DNA of 64,000 nucleotides from Kudoa neothunni (Eukaryota > Cnidaria), in contig OZ199839.1 in the NCBI GenBank assembly GCA_964304625.1, positions 4,278,001-4,342,000 on the forward strand, read 5' to 3'. Below are positions 14,742-24,587 of this stretch, piece by piece. The notes under the pieces are model-generated. The model was given only the letters and a program-made list of their open reading frames with translations. It ran no database searches and was not told the DNA's origin. The position numbers and the translations under genes are program-made. The first letter of the stretch is position 1, and each line of letters opens with the position of its first letter.

Positions 14742-15885
14742 ATGGCAACGCCGATCAAAAGGAGCAGTCCTCTAAAAGACACGAGGTGGCAAACTCGAGT
14801 GATTTTAGTTTGCCACCAAACGACTGTTTTGAAACAAACCCGTTATTGTTTGCACAAAGTTCCACTCAGAGCTTTTACTCAGCGAAGGCGGATTCAGCAG
14901 ATAACACTGTAGACAATGACACCAGTTCAATGTCTATTTTTAGTCAAAACCAAAGTCGAGTGTTACAACTATTGGCGCCATTAAGTAAAACTAAGTATTT
15001 TGTTTCTGATCCAGAATATCGTAAAAATATCTATCGATATCTAAGACACTACGAGGTATTTATGCCATTGAGTTGTTATCTAAGTTTTTGATGTGATGGG
15101 AACTGATAGATTATTGTGGCTAGTGTCGATAGAAACTATTTGACAAATCATTTTTTCATCAGTAAAGATCATCGGTTGTTGTTATTTGATTGGATGGTTG
15201 GTGTACAAACTAGCACCAACATGGATGATATAATATTACACAAAGCATATGCGTTTGTCGATTTGTATTTGAATAAAACTAAAAACTTTAAAAAACGCCA
15301 ACTACAATTGTTAGCCATTACGTCGATATTTGTCTCATGTAAACTCCAATACCGCAATCCAATAAAATTGCAACGATTGCTTGGTTACACTATTAACAAT
15401 CGCTGCAAAGCATACGAAGTATTGAATTTGGAGCAGAATTTGGTTTCCATATTGGACTACAAATTGAATGTTCCTATTGCTTACGATTATCTGGAATCAT
15501 GGGCATTTGTAATATTCTTATTGTTATTTGTTTAAGATTTTATTATATGTAGATGTGTAAATTGAATGCCCAATTTTTATCACTAGTAACCTACATTGTG
15601 GAATGTTCTCGGGCATGTTATGAGTTGGTGTCGATATCACCCAGTTTGTTGGCCTCAGCTTCGTTCTACCTTTCACTGAAACTGATGAATATCAATTACG
15701 ACAAGGAGAAGTGGGACACACACGTTTTTCCATTCACCTACTATTACTATGACGATGTGGTAACTGTGGCGAGAGAAATCAATCTAACAATTCGAGTAAA
15801 ATTCATTTTTTAGGCGAATTGGTTTAAGTTTTTGTTAGAAAAATTTGAAAAAGTTGAAAAACATTGTCAACAAATATTCAACTGA
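14742..15885 (+). CDS. divergent G2/mitotic cyclin (A/B type)
   Basis: A cyclin, expected to bind and activate a CDK in the nucleus or cytoplasm. The core begins YRKNIYRYLRHYE, then LLLFDWMVGVQ and the helical cyclin fold (LQLLAITSIFVSCKLQY, NVPIAYDYLESWAF), then the second fold with ISPSLLASASFYLSLKLM. The Arg of the usual MRAILIDW motif (here RLLLFDW) and the Lys of SCKLQ are retained. Introns 15056-15109, 15509-15552 and 15760-15813 (44-54 bp) keep frame; the last exon encodes a basic tail ending KHCQQIFN. The start ATG at 14742 (MATPIKRSSPLKDT, two proline-directed sites) is in another frame from the rest, so an early intron is needed; 14786-14859 (74 bp) fits. I cannot choose among A, B and B3 classes. 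Confidence 0.8.
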
Positions 15886-17027
15886 GGGTTATTACTGTGT
15901 GTCGAAATTTGAATTTTTCTCTGGGAAACAGTTTGACCACGATCGCGAAAATACTGACCATCATAAAGTTCCTACTACTGTCACTCAGTTGAACTAACCC
16001 CAAAATATTTTTATGTCCTATATATTTGATGGTTTCTATTATGAAGATTATATTTGTGTTTTTGTTAAATGCTAAGGCAGAGGCTATTGGTTGGGCAAAA
16101 TTTAATCCTAAACGGTGTGAGTGCGTGGCGCAACATAAATTTTTGATCTCAGTAACTCTTTCTTACAAGCTGTTTACAAAATTAAAGAAAGTCCAAAGTA
16201 ATCTCACCTGAGTATTATTTACCTTACCAATAGCCATTTCCTAATATAGTGCAACCTCGGAGTTCGACCAAAAATTTTGAGTCAGGAACACTTTTGAGTT
16301 CAAACGCATAGAAAGGGTATTCAGAACAAATCCAGTTGGAGCAGAAAACGGAGATGAAAGGAAACTCTAGAAGGATATCCGCTCAATCAAATTATGCGAA
16401 CGTCATCGAAAGAAAACCCTTTATTATCTATCGTACGACGCCCAATAAATATGTATCCCATGTAACATGTGGATTATATAGTTTGTAATACACCAATCAT
16501 ATGCGCGATCGAGAGCAGAGCGGTATGGCGCACCACTGTCTTTTAATGCTAATAACGTAGGTTCGAATCACAATTCGGAGCCAGGGCGTCCAATGAGACT
16601 ATCGGAAAAAACCCAAGGTCACAAAGAAAACAATAATATTATTAAAACAACAGCAATTGTTATCTTGAACGCGTTTTCTAATTATTGTCGTCAATTGAAT
16701 CATCTTCACAGCCCTCAGTTAGGAAGTTTGATCTATTTTTCAAGCGCTCAAGGTATCGTTGGCTCACAACACCGCTGCTCACATCATGTATTAGTTTATT
16801 TGTTGGGTGCTACGTCAAACACATATTATTTCTTCTGATCAACTGCTTTCCGAGGAGTTTACATTTTACAGTTTCAAACTCTAGTGGGTTGGTTTATTTA
16901 ATTTTTACTGTGTTCACTAATGAATAAATTGGCTCAACATTTGCAGTAACTGGAATTCCTGTCCTTAGTGTATAGATCAAGTCAATCTTTAAAATCTACT
17001 TTTAACCGATCTTAATTCGAGCATATA
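15886..17027. other. intergenic; one tRNA-like segment
   Basis: No host gene seen. At about 16514-16583 lies a tRNA-like stretch with an A-box-like GCGGTATGGCGC and a B-box GGTTCGAATC, but its arms pair poorly. It may be the head of an old SINE or a dead tRNA. The remainder up to the Tc1-like element shows only short random frames. Confidence 0.5.
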
Positions 17028-18311
17028 CAGTATTTCAAGACCTAAATGCAACGGTGTCGGATCAAGGTTAAATTGATTCGCACAATTACAGATAACCATG
17101 TCGGATCATAATTCATCACAGCTTAATGTCACAAAAAGAAAATATGTTTCTTTAGACGACACAAAGAAAGAAATTATCATTAGGTTATCTAAAGTGTATA
17201 GCGTTAGTTAAACTATATTTGAGAGATGTTAAGGAAAATTATACCTATGGCCGAGTTGCTACTACAGTTGACGTTCATAAATCAACAATTTCATGGTTCC
17301 TAAAGAAAGAATTCGAAGGTGATGAGGCCGATGAAGAATACATCCTTAAGAAAAGAGGTGGGGGCAGGAGGTCAAAATTGACAATCGCCCATAAATCATA
17401 TATCCAAAGCTTAATGAATGAAGATTGCACAATTACATTAGACTCAATCGCCAAGAAACTACAACAAGAACATAATATCGGTGTTTCTAGACAGACTATT
17501 GCTAATTATTTAAACTAGTTCCGTTACACTCTCAAAAAAATTTCAATTGTACCGATTGCGAGAAATTCTCAGGATTGCATATCAAAACGCAGAAAGTGTT
17601 TTTATTAATTAATAGTAAATGTTATAATTATTAGTTATGTTTTAGAATATCTGCAATGTAAACCACTCCATTTTCCTGTAATTTACATTGATGAGTCTGG
17701 CTTCTCACTTTCTGAGACGAACATTTCGAAGGTCACTTTCAGGTTCAAGAGCGAACCTGAAAGTAAAAAGTATTCGATCCAAAAACATTACATTGATAGC
17801 CGCTATTAGCTCTGAAAAAGTTTGGACATTTCAGCTGGAAAGTGGCCCCGTGAATCAGCAAGTTTTCCATACTTTTATAGAAAAACTTCTTGATGATTTA
17901 GCGAACGATGAAATTCAAAGTGTGTTGTTAATTATAGATAACGTAAGGTTTCATAAAACAGATCTTATTCGACAAAGAATTGATTTAAGTGGACAAAACC
18001 TTTTGTTTCTGCCTCCGTATTCACCATTCCTCAACCCTATAGAGGAATTCTTTCACCAAGCAAAATCAATTTTCCGAAGAAAAGCGCCCACAAATACAGA
18101 TGAATTAATGGAGGCCATCTTGAATTGCCCTGATGAAATAACACCTCCTCAACTTCAAAATTATTCTAATCACGCAGTCGTATTTTCCAAGATGTTTAAA
18201 TATGGAAGAAATAATAAACTAATACTTATATGCGTTTAATTTATTAATCCATTTTGACACATCACTGTTGCATTTTGATTCGACGTTGTTGCATTTAGGT
18301 CTCAAATACTG
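17028..18311 (+). mobile_element. Tc1-like DNA transposon, full length, decayed ORF
   Basis: Bounded by terminal inverted repeats: left CAGTATTTCAAGACCTAAAT, right (reverse complement) CAGTATTTGAGACCTAAATG, about 25 bp with one or two mismatches. A TA dinucleotide lies just outside each end (17026-17027, 18312-18313), the Tc1/mariner target duplication. The 1,284-bp size is normal for the superfamily. The internal transposase reading frame is interrupted, so this copy should be unable to move itself. Confidence 0.9.
17098..18239 (+). pseudogene. Tc1/IS630-type transposase, broken
   Basis: Begins MSDHNSSQLNVTKRKYVSL. An N-terminal helix-turn-helix region follows (VATTVDVHKSTISWFLKK, then a second one around ISRQT-like VSRQTIANYL), with a GRGG-like basic linker RGGGRRSKLT. 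The catalytic part shows VIYIDESGF, LLIIDNVRFHKT and PPYSPFLNPIEEFF. Counting from the Asp of IIDN to the Glu of NPIE leaves 34 residues, that is a DD34E triad as in Tc1. The frame is interrupted near the start, around 17520-17690 and again near 17700-17815, so at least three disablements. Confidence 0.85.
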
Positions 18312-18823
18312 TATTATCCCGCGCTCTTTTTGAGCTCCGTTTGAAATTTCACGCATCCTTTAAATAATATACGCCAATAACCTAAAGTATGTTATTAAAA
18401 AAACTATAAAATTTTGAGACAGCATTGAAATACCTAAATACAAGCACAGAATAATAAGAACAATTGATTAAATAACAATTATACAAGATTCGGGAAACAG
18501 CGCATTGCCGACAATCGCGTTTTTTTTAATTTAGAATAATTTTAATTCTCTCCATTATTAAAACAATAAATATGATCAATCTACCTAATCTAAAACTTAT
18601 TATTAATAAACTGAACTCAAAGAATTCAATAATCTACAAGTTTTGTAAATAGACCAAAAAACCCAAGATTTGGCGTAAAATGAAACAAAAGCGCAAGAAC
18701 CCAATGTCAATAGAAAAATCCCAAGATCTTGAGAGAAAACCTAAGGATTGGTCGCCCTGTTCGGAGCTTGTGTTACATTTTGTATCTCATTCTTATTATT
18801 ATATTTAATGTTTATTTGTTATA

Positions 18824-20148
18824 CAGTCAGTGACCGGTTTTACGTACTTTTTAAAAGGAAACACAATTTGGATAATCAAATCTACAATCAATATATAATA
18901 TTTTTTGAATGTTTTTATTATAGGATTTGGATCAAAATAATATAATAAGGTTAAAAAATTTCCAGATTGTTAATCGCGTGGCTGACCGGTTTTGCGCACT
19001 TTTTTGCAATGTTTTTAGAAGCCGAGAACATATAACACTCGGACTCAGAACCTTGAAGTAATGGGTTCGAATCCGTCTATGGCCAGACTACTACTTCCGT
19101 GTCGGTGGGTCTCTATCCCATATTTTGGAGTTGTGGTTAAAGTGTACGCTCGCTGTGGAGTGGGTGTACTGGTAGCCGAATTCGCGTGAAGTGGGGTAAG
19201 CGTGAATAGGAGTTTGAACCTCCGGAACCCATCGAAAGGCAAAGTAATTTGCTGCCCTTACAGAGCCAACGTCCTTAAAGGGATAGGGCTTGGGATGGTG
19301 GTCGCCCTGGGACGAGGATGATTAGTGGGTTAAGTCCCACATAACCGCATAAAGATAAGGGACGGAGTTTCATGTTACATCCTGCGGTGCCTAGGGCGTT
19401 AATGAAAGAGGTCTGACCAACCAGAATTCCACAACCTAATAAGTTGCGCCTGGGGTCCTACTTTGTAAACAAAATAAAATTGGAACGTTTTTGAAAAAAA
19501 TAGATGAATTTTGTTTAATGTTCAAAGAAATTAAATGAAATGAAAAAAAATCAAGTCGAAACATGAAACAATAAAATACATCCACGATAACTCCCCCAAA
19601 GCTGCCAAATTTGTTACTATAAATCACCAGACGTATCTTTCATATCCAACCTCTATGACTCCTTAAAAAAATAAAATTGATTAAATGATTGAACACAAAC
19701 CGATTATTGTTGTTATTTGTTAATTTATTAAAATGATTTTAAAAAATTATCCACGTTCGACAAAGGAGGATCGATCGATCATGATCGCGATGGTGAAAGC
19801 TATGTTTCGAAATATTCTGACGAATTTTCTGTGATCAAAATAACTAATTATTTTATTTCTAAGTAAAAAGAATTATTTTTTTATTACATGTATGTAATTC
19901 AATTATACTAAATAGCTACGTATATTATTATATGCACGCATTAATAAGCGCGTAAAACCAGACGTTATCAATTTCCCACACTTTTTCCACGATAACGAAG
20001 GGATTACTCAAACCCGATTCAAGACTGTGCTTTCATTTAAAAAAAGATTAAACGTTGTTATTAAAATTTTCGCACTTTATGTTATTTGATAAATATTGAA
20101 TATTTTTGTGATATGCGTGCAAAAGTGCGTAAAACCGGTCACTGACTG
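18824..20148. mobile_element. non-autonomous Tc1-like element with IR/DR ends
   Basis: Terminal inverted repeats start CAGTCAGTGACCGGTTTTAC on both sides and run about 30 bp; TA flanks both ends. An inner copy of the CCGGTTTTGCGCACTTTT core lies at about 18983-19005 in the same direction as the left end, and an inner copy of the right end (GCGCGTAAAACCAG) at about 19949-19962. This two-sites-per-end plan resembles the IR/DR layout of some Tc1-like elements. No transposase ORF is visible. A SINE has inserted inside (19016-19460). Confidence 0.8.
19016..19460 (+). mobile_element. tRNA-derived SINE, copy 1
   Basis: The head (about 19016-19086) looks tRNA-Leu-like: GGACTCAGAAC around the anticodon and a B box GGGTTCGAATCC. 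A unique body of roughly 370 bp follows, ending near CCTAATAAGTTGCGCC. The same body and head recur, inverted, at 31558-32640, which shows it is a dispersed repeat rather than a gene. It sits inside the non-autonomous Tc1-like element 18824-20148. Confidence 0.8.
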
Positions 20149-20495
20149 TATATTTATAAACATGGGACTTGCTTCTTTTTTTATATATAAGAATAAAAAT
20201 AGCCATTTATTTGATGAACGGTGCGGATTAAACTAACTTTCGTTATTTTACGCGGGAAATTTGATTCGGCGTTCGAACACACTTCTGGACCGGATTATGG
20301 TCGAAGTCTGGGGTTGCACTGCACTAATGTGACAAGTAAGAGGTCGGCGATAAAGTTTTGCCGCCTTGGTTTAAGTAATTAAAGCCAAAAATATTATTCG
20401 GTTGCTAAATTACATTCATAAAATAAAAACAGTGTTTGTACTAAAATGCTATTCAACAGTCAATAGTCAGCATTCAGTAGGCAGTTGGAAGGATG
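20149..20495. other. intergenic, nothing recognised
   Basis: The stretch between the Tc1-like element and the 3' end of the LARP6-like gene. It probably includes the 3' UTR of the latter. No ORF, RNA gene or repeat pair seen. Confidence 0.5.
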
Positions 20496-21498
20496 CTAAT
20501 TTTTCCTAGTGCTATGTGAATTGTAGAGGACAATATTTTTGTTGGCGATTTCACGAGCTTTAAAAATGTCAATATTCATGTGGAATGTGTTGATGAGGGC
20601 CCAATTTTTGAATACAGTACGACAGCAGATATTTTTTTTTATTTCAATAAAAATGGTGTTACCGTTGGTTACATTTCTGAGTTTCATGTAGCAATTCATC
20701 AAAGTAGTGGGTGTATCATTTTCCCAATAGAAATGTATGTTGTTGATTATTAGATTCATCTTGTACACTACATTAGCAACCAAATCAAACGTATTCAATG
20801 TTGGACAATTGATAATGGGTATGTTGGTAATCACGAGAAACCATTTGACTGCACGAGTTTGAATGGCTCTATGATAGTTTGAAATTTCCATGGGAATAGG
20901 TAGAATCCGTTTGACTTTGAGCGAATCTTTGCTTAGACGCAACATAGTCGAATGATATACAATTTGGCGTAGTTGCTCCACACCTTCCACCAATAGATCC
21001 GGTAATGATCTGAAACTTGCCAACAATTTCAGACTGATAAATCCTTGAGTGTTTCGATTTATTTGAGAAACGAGAAACTTGCTTTTAACAAGAAATTCGT
21101 CTGACAAATAAAATTCAATTGTATTTAGGATCAAAATCTCGTTCGACGGTACATTTTTTCTAATCAACAATTCCAGCGGTGTGCAGTTTACGAATTTTTT
21201 CACTATCAATTATGATTGATATTATTTAGCAAAAATTATATAAAAATTAACTAATCTTAGTAGTTGTTTTCAATTGAAATTTACATGAATTTTCGTTTCC
21301 ATTCGCCACCTCATACAGACTTAAAAGATTACTGATTGTGGCCATTTCAACAGGTTCTTCAGGGGGTCTACAATCAATCAGCTCCGGCCATGCTGAAACT
21401 TCTGGTGGAGGTGGTGGTGTATTGCTCCAGTCCAGTATGCAACAATCCAGCCAGTCAACTATTGAAGAACCTTCCCAACAATGTAACAGCTGCACCAT
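20496..21498 (-). CDS. La-related protein, LARP6/Acheron-like
   Basis: RNA-binding protein of the LARP6 type, known in other animals to bind structured mRNA leaders and regulate translation. Two exons (21285-21498 and 20496-21202) join across an 82-bp intron, giving LKKFVNCTPLE at the junction. The La motif is in exon 2: ILNTIEFYLSDEFLVKSKFL, then GFISLKLLASFRSLPDL and LKVKRILPIP, the order and spacing of the family (YYLSDENL...SVKLLTSFKKV...KVRRTTPVP). A weak RRM-like region follows (WFLVITNIP). The N-terminal part has PPPPPE and acidic residues. At about 307 residues it is much shorter than vertebrate LARP6, and I see no C-terminal SUZ-C (LSA) motif. Start 21498 is the first in-frame ATG seen. 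Family call is firm, orthology less so. Confidence 0.85.
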
Positions 21499-22417
21499 AA
21501 ATCAATCATATATTTCGTTCGTTTTGTGAATTAGGCATGATTACGCATAGCTATCTAATTCGGATAAATGATTTCGTGAAAGAATATTGATGGATTTAAT
21601 GCATGAGTGCGAATTTTCTTTTCATCTTCTTTTTCGTGCTAATAACCTCCACATGGTGATGACTTAAATTCATGTTGAATTTATTTGTCAATTAATAAAC
21701 CGCACCACCATTCTGTTACCAAATAATTAGTCACTAATGATATGAGTATTATTTTCAGTTTCTGTCTAAAACTAAGTTTATCCGGTTTAAATGGTTTAAA
21801 ACAAACTTAAATTCTAAAACATAGTTGTAGTTAGCGCAGTGCTAGCTGATAGCTCAATTTATTTTATTATGATCGTAATCAATTGTGTTTCCCACATTTT
21901 TAAACCTGTCGACTATCACAAAGATTAAGCCTAGCTGATTATTACTTTATCGTGGTTAAAAGTTAACCAATATAGTGCTCTATAAATCAGAATAGAGTTT
22001 TCTAACGCGATTGTTAATTTTATAAATATATTCTTTTAAATTGTTTAATGAGTTGATTTTTGTAATACACCCAAATATCGATTAACAATCGATAGAAACG
22101 AATTTTACTATTTAAAACTCAACAAACGTGTTATAGATTTTCTCCTAAGCCAGGAGTTATCTTATTTACGTTTTGATATTAATCACAATTGATCGGAAGT
22201 AAACCCTAGCGAGGGATGCTAATTTAAGCTTCTATAGTAGTGCTTCTAAATCCAAAGCCCGCATACGTAAAGTATAGCTTGTAATAATCTTTCATCGTGT
22301 TTATTGTGTATTATACTGAATCAGATTTAAAAAATATAATTTAAACATGAAATTTTTAAGAGGATTTTAGTCGACAACTTTATTATTTAGACTCGTTAAT
22401 AACTATGCATGCGAATA

Positions 22418-22638
22418 CAATCGAACCCTGTTTATCCGAGAATGTTGGGGCCTGATGTTATATGTAGTGTATTAACCTTATATTGTTTTCCAACTCTTAT
22501 AAAAAGAGTTATTATTATTTCTCGTTGTTCCGATTATAAATTGTAATCTATGGCGTGTTCACCTCATTCTTTGGCTGAAGTTAACACCTGACATTGTTCT
22601 TTCGAATACTGAAATTCCGGTTAAACGAAGTTCGATTA
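22418..22638. mobile_element. MITE related to 13235-13334
   Basis: The left end CAATCGAACCCTGTTTATCC follows a TA, and the right end reads, in reverse complement, TTAATCGAACTTCGTTTAAC. The shared core is TCGAAC..CGTTTA(T/A)CCG. About 220 bp with no coding. Ends are more diverged than those of the copy at 13235, so probably older. Confidence 0.6.
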
Positions 22639-23439
22639 ATGCGCATTGGCGGCGGGAAAAAATAATAGGTTGGTTACATACTTTATTTTTCATTATTCAC
22701 CGTTTGTCTTATATTTTTAAAGAAAACACTAATATATAAAAGTTATACTAGTGAATACACTGTGGAATTATTAGTTTAAGGAACAATAGTTATAGATCCA
22801 AAGTAGTCGGCGCCCACATACTACCGATATGTGTGACCTTAACACCGCTGCGCCATATTAGAATGATACATTCTAGATTCTAAGAAATAGACTATTATTA
22901 TTATTAATTTTTTATAATTTCTTCTCAATACGGATATTGTGGGCTGTATTAATAATGATGGTAAGAATAATTAAAGTAACATTGAGGAGTATTTTCTCAG
23001 AATTCTCCTTAACGATATTTAGAATCTAATGTTTAATTAAGATATGTCATATTCCAACAATTTAATATTGTTTAATGATTGTTAAGACTCAATTAGACCT
23101 AAAAATGGAAGTGTTATGCGAAAAAACTGATGTGGGAACATTGTTGAATTGAGTCAATTCCGTGGATAAATTGGTCTTATGAAGTCACTGTTAGGTAGTG
23201 ATTAAACAATCCAATAAATTCCATTTTTGTATTTTATTACCCATGAAAAGATATAAGGGAGTTTTTCTTTACCGAACATTTATTCGTTCATCATGAACAC
23301 GGTTGCATTTTGAACATAATATATTATATTAGCTACGTTACGCTATTTCTACTAATCAAACATGAACTTAGATTGAATAAATAACGAACATATGTATCAA
23401 AAAAATAAATGTAGGTGCCATTTTGACCAGGCACTAATC

Positions 23440-23609
23440 CAGACTTCAAGGGATTTTAATCCGAAAATTCTAGAAAAAAATTATTCTCGATTGCGGTTGA
23501 TGAAATTTGGGTTAAACGAAATTTTTTTATTTAGAATCTACAACAGTTTCAAATAAATTTTAAAAAATCATTTGGATAGCGCGATTTTCGGATAAACGGG
23601 ATTCGACCG
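23440..23609. mobile_element. MITE related to 13235-13334
   Basis: The right end in reverse complement is CGGTCGAATCCCGTTTATCC followed by GAAAATC, with TA outside. The left end at about 23440 is CAGACTTCAAGGGATTTTAA then TCCGAAAATTC. About 170 bp, non-coding. Boundary on the left is approximate. Confidence 0.55.
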
Positions 23610-24587
23610 TATATAATTGGAATTGAGACAAATTATTATGAATGCGATTTCGTAATGTAAATAACACAAAATATTTGTTATTGTATTCTCAAGGATTGGT
23701 TTATTACTAGTATAAAATTAACGGAGTCATAGTCTCGATATATCTCAAAAATTAAACCTCTCCTCCAAAAAACCCATGAATATGATTTTGTTCGCGATTC
23801 ATGACTGAAATTTATAGTTATAATAAACTTCGTTCGTGATTCGTGCCTAAATTTAGGCATGGTTTTTAATTCGTTAATACATGAAATTGCATTTTCTGTA
23901 AAATAGGTTTAAATATTACCAAATCTAAAATAATTGATTTTTTTAAATTCTACCTAAGTATCGGTTGATTATTTTGTTATAGAATTTTTATTTATCTGTA
24001 TTTTGGCGATAAAACAGATGATAATTTTTCCTTTACATTCCAAAATTGGCATTCTATATGTAGTGCGCGTGCGTGATCATTTAGGAAAATCGGGTGATTA
24101 TTGTGATTAATTATTCGCGATTATCAATATAATTTTTATATTATTTAATTTATAATTAAATAAAGTTCAATAACTAATCAAAATCCTAATTACACAACCG
24201 CCATACATCGTTAATCATTTTAAAGCACTAAGTAGAAATTATCGGGCACATTCGTCATTTTAGTTATACACGATCACCTAGTTGGTGACCAGAAAATTTT
24301 TCAACAAAAATTATTACTTAAAATTGTTCAAGCGGGTCATTTCAATGAAAAAAAATGTTGACCCCGCCAAATTTTCAGGACTTAATTTTATTCAATGCAA
24401 CTACAACCATCTGTTATAAACCAAAAAAAAGTTGTTGATTCTAAGGAATAATATTTAAGGAATTAGCTCATAATTCTATGTTCAATTCATTACAATCACC
24501 ATAAATAAATGCATGGACTAATGGACATATACCATACACGTAGAGAGTCGGTTCAGACAACAAAACAATAAATAAGGGTATAAAAAT

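Larger units (their letters stand above)
21499..24587. other. intergenic, two MITEs, no gene
   Basis: About 3.1 kb with dense stops on both strands. It holds two related inverted-repeat elements (22418-22638 and 23440-23609), listed separately. A weakly tRNA-like stretch lies on the minus strand at about 22797-22857. Nothing else supported. Confidence 0.55.

Noticed and set aside
14786-14808. A 23-bp intron near the cyclin start
   Set aside because: It fits the frame, but extending it to an acceptor at 14859 gives a normal 74-bp intron with the same phase.
15796-15813. An 18-bp intron in the cyclin gene
   Set aside because: GT...AG with 18 bp keeps the frame, but a donor at 15760 gives a 54-bp intron, normal for this genome, and also keeps the frame.
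16514-16583. Functional tRNA-Lys
   Set aside because: A TTT-like anticodon and a B box are present, but acceptor and anticodon stems do not pair; more likely an old SINE head or pseudo-tRNA.
22797-22857. tRNA gene on the minus strand
   Set aside because: An A-box-like GCGCAGCGGTGTTAAGG is present, but there is no B box and no paired acceptor stem.
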